Origin: Paractinoplanes tereljensis
Lineage (GTDB): Bacteria > Actinomycetota > Actinomycetes > Mycobacteriales > Micromonosporaceae
NCBI RefSeq assembly: GCF_016862435.1
Contig: NZ_BOMY01000031.1
Coordinates: 1 to 64,000 of the forward strand
Reading direction: 5' to 3'
DNA length: 64,000 nt
Part shown: positions 60,069 to 64,000 of the stretch, piece after piece
How the letters are laid out: every line of letters begins with the position of its first letter
How positions within the stretch are numbered: position 1 is the first letter of the stretch
Position numbers and translations under genes: made by a program
Notes under the pieces: generated by a model
What the model was told of the DNA's origin: nothing
The model's database searches: none
The model's input: the letters and a program-made list of their open reading frames with translations, nothing else

Positions 60069-60434
60069 CTAATTGAGGGCTGCCAGGAGCAGCAGGGCGA
60101 TCCCGACTGCCGCGTACAGCCATTGCAGCCAGGAGATATCCGGTAGGTACGCGAACTCGAGCGCTATCCACGCGACCAGGCCCAGGCCGTCCAGGCCGGT
60201 GGCGGCGCGCGACCAGGGGTGTTCGCGCAGCACCGCCGCGGCGGTCAGCAGTGAGCCGGCGCCGAAGCCGGCCGTCAGGACCAGGCCGGGAATCGTCCAG
60301 CCATGGATCAGCGGCACGTTTTCGAGCCACCCCGACGGTGGGGTGGCGCCCACCAGGATCGCCACCCCGCCGCCGACGGCGGTGAGGCCGAGGAACGTGA
60401 GCACCCCGGCCGTCACCGCCTTGCGCGCGATCAT
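60069..60434 (-). CDS. Small four-helix membrane protein
   Basis: 121 residues with about four membrane segments (AGVLTFLGLTAVGGGVAILV; TIPGLVLTAGFGAGSLLTAAAVL; GLGLVAWIALEFAYL; WLQWLYAAVGIALLLLAAL). Function unknown. ATG overlaps the RaiA-like stop (ATGA), and 9 nt separate it from the cNMP gene. Confidence 0.72.
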   Translation of the reverse strand: MIARKAVTAGVLTFLGLTAVGGGVAILVGATPPSGWLENVPLIHGWTIPGLVLTAGFGAGSLLTAAAVLREHPWSRAATGLDGLGLVAWIALEFAYLPDISWLQWLYAAVGIALLLLAALN

Positions 60435-60739
60435 CGCCGTGAGGGGTGGCGACGAATGCGGCGCAGCCGCGACCGAAGCCTGTCCTGCATCAGGTCGGTC
60501 GCTTCCTGGAACGTTTCGCCGACCGCGTGGACGTGAACGCCGGCGCCGTTCACATCGACGTGTGCGTCCACGCGGTCGCCGGGGGCATGCGAATCGAGGG
60601 TCAGCTCCGCGCGCAATATCGGCGCGGGCGCGTGGTGGAGCGCGGCGGTCAGTTTTCCCACGGCATAGTCGGCGGCGTCCGACGGAACCTCGCCGTGGGT
60701 GTGCACCTGAGGGTTGATGACCTGCTCGACGCGTTCCAT
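60431..60739 (-). CDS. HPF/RaiA-like ribosome-associated protein
   Basis: 102 residues. The fold pattern (QVHTHGEVPSDAADYAVGKLTAALHHAPAPILRAELTLDSHAPGDRVDAHVDVNGAGVHVHAVGETFQEATDLMQDRLRSRLRRI) fits the sigma-54 modulation/S30EA N-terminal domain but without the long-HPF tail. It probably binds idle ribosomes or is a dormancy-operon relative. GAGGAGGGG precedes the ATG, right after the upstream terminator. Confidence 0.75.
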   Translation of the reverse strand: MERVEQVINPQVHTHGEVPSDAADYAVGKLTAALHHAPAPILRAELTLDSHAPGDRVDAHVDVNGAGVHVHAVGETFQEATDLMQDRLRSRLRRIRRHPSRR

Positions 60740-60750
60740 GACCCCTCCTC

Positions 60751-60782
60751 GAGGTAGCCCCGGCCCGTTGCCGGGCTACCTC
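60751..60782 (-). terminator. Terminator after the surface operon
   Basis: GAGGTAGCCCCGGC / GCCGGGCTACCTC with a short loop and one bulge, located between the minus-strand lipoprotein stop (60818) and the RaiA-like gene. It separates the two operons. Confidence 0.75.
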
Positions 60783-60817
60783 AATTCCACGCCCCGGGGG
60801 TAACTCGCCAGTAGGGC

Positions 60818-62575
60818 CTAACGTCCCGGCCGGCCCCCGAACCCGCCGCCACCGGCCGGGGCCGCACCGGCCGTCACCGTGGTCAGCTTCGTCGCCGAGC
60901 CGAGCTTGCCCGACGCGGCCAGGCCGCCGGTGCTGCTGCCGGAGGCGGTGCCGCCGGAGTAGACCGTGTACGCCGTGCCCTTGGTGATCGACGCCGAGGA
61001 GTAGACGATGTTCTGGATGTCCTTGCTGGTCACGAAGGTGGCCAGGACCTTGCCCGAGGCATCGGTGACCTGCAGCGTGGTGCCCGCCGGGACGGTCGAG
61101 TCGAAGGTGGCCGACAGCCAGCCCTGCGCCGAGTCGGTGCCGGGGGCGACCGCCATGCCGGCGGAACCGGCCGCGACAAGCACCCCGCCGGTGATGGTGA
61201 AGCTGCCGTTGACGTCGAGCGCGCCGTTGCCACCCTGGGTGGGCCCGTTCACCACCACGGTGCCGCCGCTGATCGTGGCGGTGCCGTTGGAGTCGAGGCC
61301 GTCGCCCTCGGCGTTGATGATCAGCGTCCCGCCGGTGACCGTGGCCGTGAAGTCGCCGGCCTCCTCGCCGCCGCCCCCACCGGGGCCCTGCTGCTGCTGA
61401 TCGGACGACGAACCGCCGGCCGCGTTCAGGCCGTCGTCGCTGGAGGTAACTGTGGTGACCCCGCCGTTGACCACGATGTCGGCCGACTCGATGCCCTCGT
61501 TCGACTTGGTCACGGTGAGCGTGCCGTCGTCGATCTGCAGGGTCTGGTCGGCGTGCACGCCGTCGTCGCCGCTCGCCGCGGTCAGCGCGATCCCGTTCAC
61601 CCGGACCACGCCGTTGCTGTGCACCGCGTCGTCGGCCGCGTCGACGGTGGCCGTGCCACCCTCGAGGACGGTGATCACCCCGGACTTGAGGCCCTTGGTC
61701 GAGGTGTCGTCGGTGGGGGAGTTGGCGCTGCCGCCGCCCGCGGTGACGTCGAGTTTCCCGCCGGTGATCACCAGGTCGGTGGCGGCGTCGGCGCCGTCCC
61801 CGCCGGCGGTCACCGTCACCGTGCCGCCGGAGACCGCGATGTAGCCGGAGTCGGCGTCGTCCTCGTTGTCGGCCTTGAGCCCGTCGCCACCGGCCGAGAC
61901 GTCCAGGGTGCCACCGGTGATCACCAGGTAGTCCTTGCCGCGCAGGCCGTCGTCCTTGGCCACCACGGTGACCGTGCCCGCCGTGACCAGCAGGCCGTCC
62001 TTGGAGGTGATCGCGTCGTTGCCGCGGCCGTTGACGGTGAGGGCGCCGGTCCCGCTGATGGTGAGGTCGCCCGCGCTGAACAGGGCCGCGTTCACCTCGG
62101 CGTCCGACGCGTAGGTGGTGGTGTCGGTGAGCGCGTTGGTGCTGCCGTCGGCCAGCACCACGTCGAGTTGATCGACCGAAGTGGCGGCGATCGCGGCGGT
62201 GGTGGAGCTGGTGATGGTGGCGCCGTCGAGGATCAGCACGACGGTGGCGTCCTTGGCGTCCACCACGATCTGTCCGTTGGTCAGCGTCCCGGAGATCCGG
62301 TAGGTGCCGGCGGCAGTGATCGTCACGGTCGAGCCGTCGATCTTGACGCCGTCGCCGGTCGCCGAGGCGGAGGTGCCGGACAGCGTGATCGCGACGCTGC
62401 TAGAAGAAGAAGTAGCAGCGGAATGGACCGATTTGTCAGCGGCGAGGACTTCCTTGGCGTTCTGCACGGAGACGACCGCGGCCGAGGTGGCAGCCGATGT
62501 AGAGGACGAGGAACCGGAGGAGCAGCCGGCCAGGACCGCCGCCGCCAGAGCTACTGAGAAGATGGCCTTCTTCAT
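60818..62575 (-). CDS. Repeat-rich lipoprotein (carbohydrate-binding, DUF4353 type)
   Basis: 585 residues. Signal peptide and lipobox MKKAIFSVALAAAVLAGCSS (Cys18), a Ser/Thr/Ala linker, then about a dozen beta-helix-like units of the form GLxVTGGTLxVxAxGDG (for example LVITGGTLDVSAGGDGLKAD). A QQQQ/Gly-rich insertion and a C-terminal beta domain (QGWLSATFDSTVPAGTTLQVTDASG) follow. ATG 62575 fixes the signal peptide. It is the last gene of the DUF4956-VTC operon, implying a surface structure. Acidic loops could bind Ca. Confidence 0.8.
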   Translation of the reverse strand: MKKAIFSVALAAAVLAGCSSGSSSSTSAATSAAVVSVQNAKEVLAADKSVHSAATSSSSSVAITLSGTSASATGDGVKIDGSTVTITAAGTYRISGTLTNGQIVVDAKDATVVLILDGATITSSTTAAIAATSVDQLDVVLADGSTNALTDTTTYASDAEVNAALFSAGDLTISGTGALTVNGRGNDAITSKDGLLVTAGTVTVVAKDDGLRGKDYLVITGGTLDVSAGGDGLKADNEDDADSGYIAVSGGTVTVTAGGDGADAATDLVITGGKLDVTAGGGSANSPTDDTSTKGLKSGVITVLEGGTATVDAADDAVHSNGVVRVNGIALTAASGDDGVHADQTLQIDDGTLTVTKSNEGIESADIVVNGGVTTVTSSDDGLNAAGGSSSDQQQQGPGGGGGEEAGDFTATVTGGTLIINAEGDGLDSNGTATISGGTVVVNGPTQGGNGALDVNGSFTITGGVLVAAGSAGMAVAPGTDSAQGWLSATFDSTVPAGTTLQVTDASGKVLATFVTSKDIQNIVYSSASITKGTAYTVYSGGTASGSSTGGLAASGKLGSATKLTTVTAGAAPAGGGGFGGRPGR

Positions 62576-62577
62576 GG

Positions 62578-63330
62578 TCAACTCGCCTCCGAGATGCTGA
62601 AGTGCTGGCGCAGGATGCGGTGCCACCGGTTGTCCGGCAGTTCGGGATGCAGGGCGGCCATCCCGGTCGCGTACTTGGAGATCGGGCACGGCCGGTGCGA
62701 CTGCGACCAGAGCACCCGGTCCAGCGGCGAGGCCCCGCGGGCCGACTTCGTCTCGACGATCATGCGATCGGGCAGGTGCATGGTGGCGCCGCCGGGAAGC
62801 GTCCAGGTCAGATCGCGGTCGATGGTCGCCCGGCTGCCGGTCGACGGCAGAAGCAGGGTGATGCGCTCGAACCGGGTGGTGATGACGGCTTCGAAACGAG
62901 GGTCACGCATGGTGACCCGTTCGGCTTCCAGCGACCGTACGGCGTACGCCTGCATCTCCGGCGAAAGGGTCACGCCGTCCCCGGCGTACGGAAATCGTTG
63001 CTTGACCGTCACGCCGCGCGCGCCCCGCGTCTTGATCTCCAAAAGATGGAGATCGGTGTCCAGATAGCTGCGGATACGCAGCTTGAAGCGGCGCCTGCGC
63101 CGCTGCGCGGTGGTCAGATAGCTGTCCAGCCCGGGCGTGTCGAAGTAGCCCGACCGGTAGGCGAAGTGCCGTTTGCCCTCGATCTCGAGGATGCGGGCGT
63201 CGCTCGGCAGCCCGGCCAGGATCATCGGCAGGGCCGACGCCGGCAGCAGGTATTTGCGGTCGATCCGGGTCAGCAGCCCGGCGCGTTCGACGAGTTCGTC
63301 CAGCCCGATCGGGGCGAGTTCGGCGATCAC
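62578..63330 (-). CDS. VTC-domain protein (polyphosphate polymerase family)
   Basis: 250 residues, a VTC tunnel fold: RIDRKYLLPASALP, YFDTPGLDSYL, RRRRFKLRIRSYLDTDLHLLEIKTR, VKQRFPY and RMIVETKS, with the basic residues that line the tunnel and the acidic metal-binding Glu. In yeast Vtc4 this fold makes polyphosphate from ATP; bacterial copies next to DUF4956 are untested. GTG 63330 overlaps the DUF4956 stop (GTGA). The lipoprotein follows after 2 nt. Confidence 0.85.
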   Translation of the reverse strand: MIAELAPIGLDELVERAGLLTRIDRKYLLPASALPMILAGLPSDARILEIEGKRHFAYRSGYFDTPGLDSYLTTAQRRRRRFKLRIRSYLDTDLHLLEIKTRGARGVTVKQRFPYAGDGVTLSPEMQAYAVRSLEAERVTMRDPRFEAVITTRFERITLLLPSTGSRATIDRDLTWTLPGGATMHLPDRMIVETKSARGASPLDRVLWSQSHRPCPISKYATGMAALHPELPDNRWHRILRQHFSISEAS

Positions 63331-63878
63331 GCGGCGACTGCCCGGACGTAGCGGACGTCCACCATGGTGGTGTCGTTGACCAGGTCGACGCTGCGCACCG
63401 AGAGGTTGACGATCCGGCCCTTGAGCAGCACCTCGAGGTGACCGCGCAGCGCGTCGTCGTCGGTGTAGGCGGCATCGAGGGTGACCGTCCGCTGCTGGTA
63501 CTGCCGGAACAGCCGCGGGTGATCGCCGACGTAGAGCGCGGCGATGACCAGCACCATCAGCCCGGAGACGAGCCAGCTCACGTCGCTCTCCAGGCCGGCC
63601 AGCAGGCCGAGCGCGAGCGCGGCGAAGTAGTAGGCCACCTCGTGCTGGGCGATCTCGCTGGACCGCAACCGGATGATCGACAGCACGCCGAACAGGCCGA
63701 GTCCGACGCCGGCGCCGACCGTGGACGAGCCCAGGATCATCGCGGTCGCCAGGACCCCGATGTTGACCCCGAGGAAGGCCGTGACGAGGTCGCGCCGGTG
63801 ATGCCGGGGGAAGTAGATGCCGAAGGTCAGCAGGGCGATGGCGGCGACATCGATCAGTACGGCCAGTAAGTGACTCAC
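63327..63878 (-). CDS. DUF4956 membrane protein
   Basis: 183 residues with four or five membrane segments (LLAVLIDVAAIALLTFGIYF; AFLGVNIGVLATAMILG; GAGVGLGLFGVLSIIRLRSSEI; VAYYFAALALGLLAGL; WLVSGLMVLVIAALYV) and a cytoplasmic beta domain. RLRSSEIAQHEVAYYF is the family motif. With the VTC protein it may form a membrane polymerase/transporter. GTG 63878; codon 4 is TTA. Confidence 0.85.
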   Translation of the reverse strand: MSHLLAVLIDVAAIALLTFGIYFPRHHRRDLVTAFLGVNIGVLATAMILGSSTVGAGVGLGLFGVLSIIRLRSSEIAQHEVAYYFAALALGLLAGLESDVSWLVSGLMVLVIAALYVGDHPRLFRQYQQRTVTLDAAYTDDDALRGHLEVLLKGRIVNLSVRSVDLVNDTTMVDVRYVRAVAA

Positions 63879-63942
63879 CGGGCAATTACGCCCGCGACTT
63901 CTGTGAACCAGCTGTTCTCAGCCTGTGGCGTTTACCTTTTGT

Positions 63943-64000
63943 TCAGCTGACGGCTTCTCCCAGGATGATTCCGACCGCCGCGGCCCCGAGCCCGGCGACG
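63943..64000 (-). CDS. 3' end of a gene running off the window
   Basis: The minus strand ends VAGLGAAAVGIILGEAVS then TGA (stop 63943-63945). The hydrophobic, Gly-rich sequence suggests the last membrane helix of a transporter. About 65 nt separate it from the DUF4956 start. Too short to classify. Confidence 0.4.
   Translation of the reverse strand, partial: VAGLGAAAVGIILGEAVS

Overview
The window is about 64 kb of very GC-rich actinobacterial chromosome. Mycothiol-type DinB, F420-type (LLM) and MpaB-type proteins, leaderless promoters, GTG starts and a methyl-accepting chemotaxis receptor (motile spores?) fit Micromonosporaceae, perhaps an Actinoplanes-like organism; the genus is inference. 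There is no rRNA, tRNA, CRISPR array, intact insertion sequence or prophage.

Layout. 0-4.1 kb (+) is part of a Nit1C-like nitrogen-starvation/nitrile cluster: a GNAT/AIR-synthase fusion, two tandem nitrilase-fold proteins (the second without catalytic Cys) and a glycosyltransferase, all with 4-bp overlaps. 4.2-8 kb holds a small HTH protein, an SDR-AKR pair with a divergent unknown gene, and a GNAT. 8-12 kb has an AraC regulator facing an oxidoreductase, a membrane protein, a NUDIX hydrolase and a scar in which two divergent genes both lost their 5' halves. 12-16 kb (-) is a MacB-type ABC ATPase-permease-histidine kinase-response regulator operon, facing a LolA/RseB-like secreted protein. 17-24 kb holds an MCP, an AraC-MFS-MarR set with twin palindromic operators, cutC and a second DHA2 exporter. 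24-30 kb has a fatty acyl-AMP ligase-like gene, trpB2 and a 1092-residue TIR-NACHT protein, the best defence candidate here. 30-36 kb is a GntR regulon (acyl-CoA dehydrogenase, aldehyde dehydrogenase, LLM oxidoreductase, MpaB-like oxygenase, signal peptidase) marked by an identical 15-bp sequence in both divergent promoter regions. 36-38 kb has an Imm1-like fusion facing an unknown gene.

38.5-48.3 kb is a lipid locus. One side has MpaB-like oxygenase, long-chain acyl-CoA synthetase, DUF6230 and a DUF6114 gene carrying three tandem repeats and six clustered TTA codons. The other side has thiolase and FadB. A dual-TetR regulator lies between, and an 18-bp motif occurs three times at the control regions. 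48.4-57.8 kb holds DUF402, a mycothiol-dependent isomerase-like protein, epoxide hydrolase, an 83-bp tandem-repeat array, a 5'-truncated purine permease, ArsR-MFS, a winged-helix protein, another MFS and small membrane proteins. 57.9-60.7 kb has an ABC-F ribosome-protection-type gene preceded by a 14-codon leader ORF and hairpins, then a RaiA-membrane-cNMP operon. 60.8-63.9 kb (-) is a surface operon: DUF4956, VTC domain, repeat-rich lipoprotein.

Regulation. At least a dozen genes start with A/GTG 6-7 nt after a TANNNT-like -10 box, so leaderless transcription is common and was used to choose starts. Most convergent pairs overlap at their 3' ends, by 4-39 bp.
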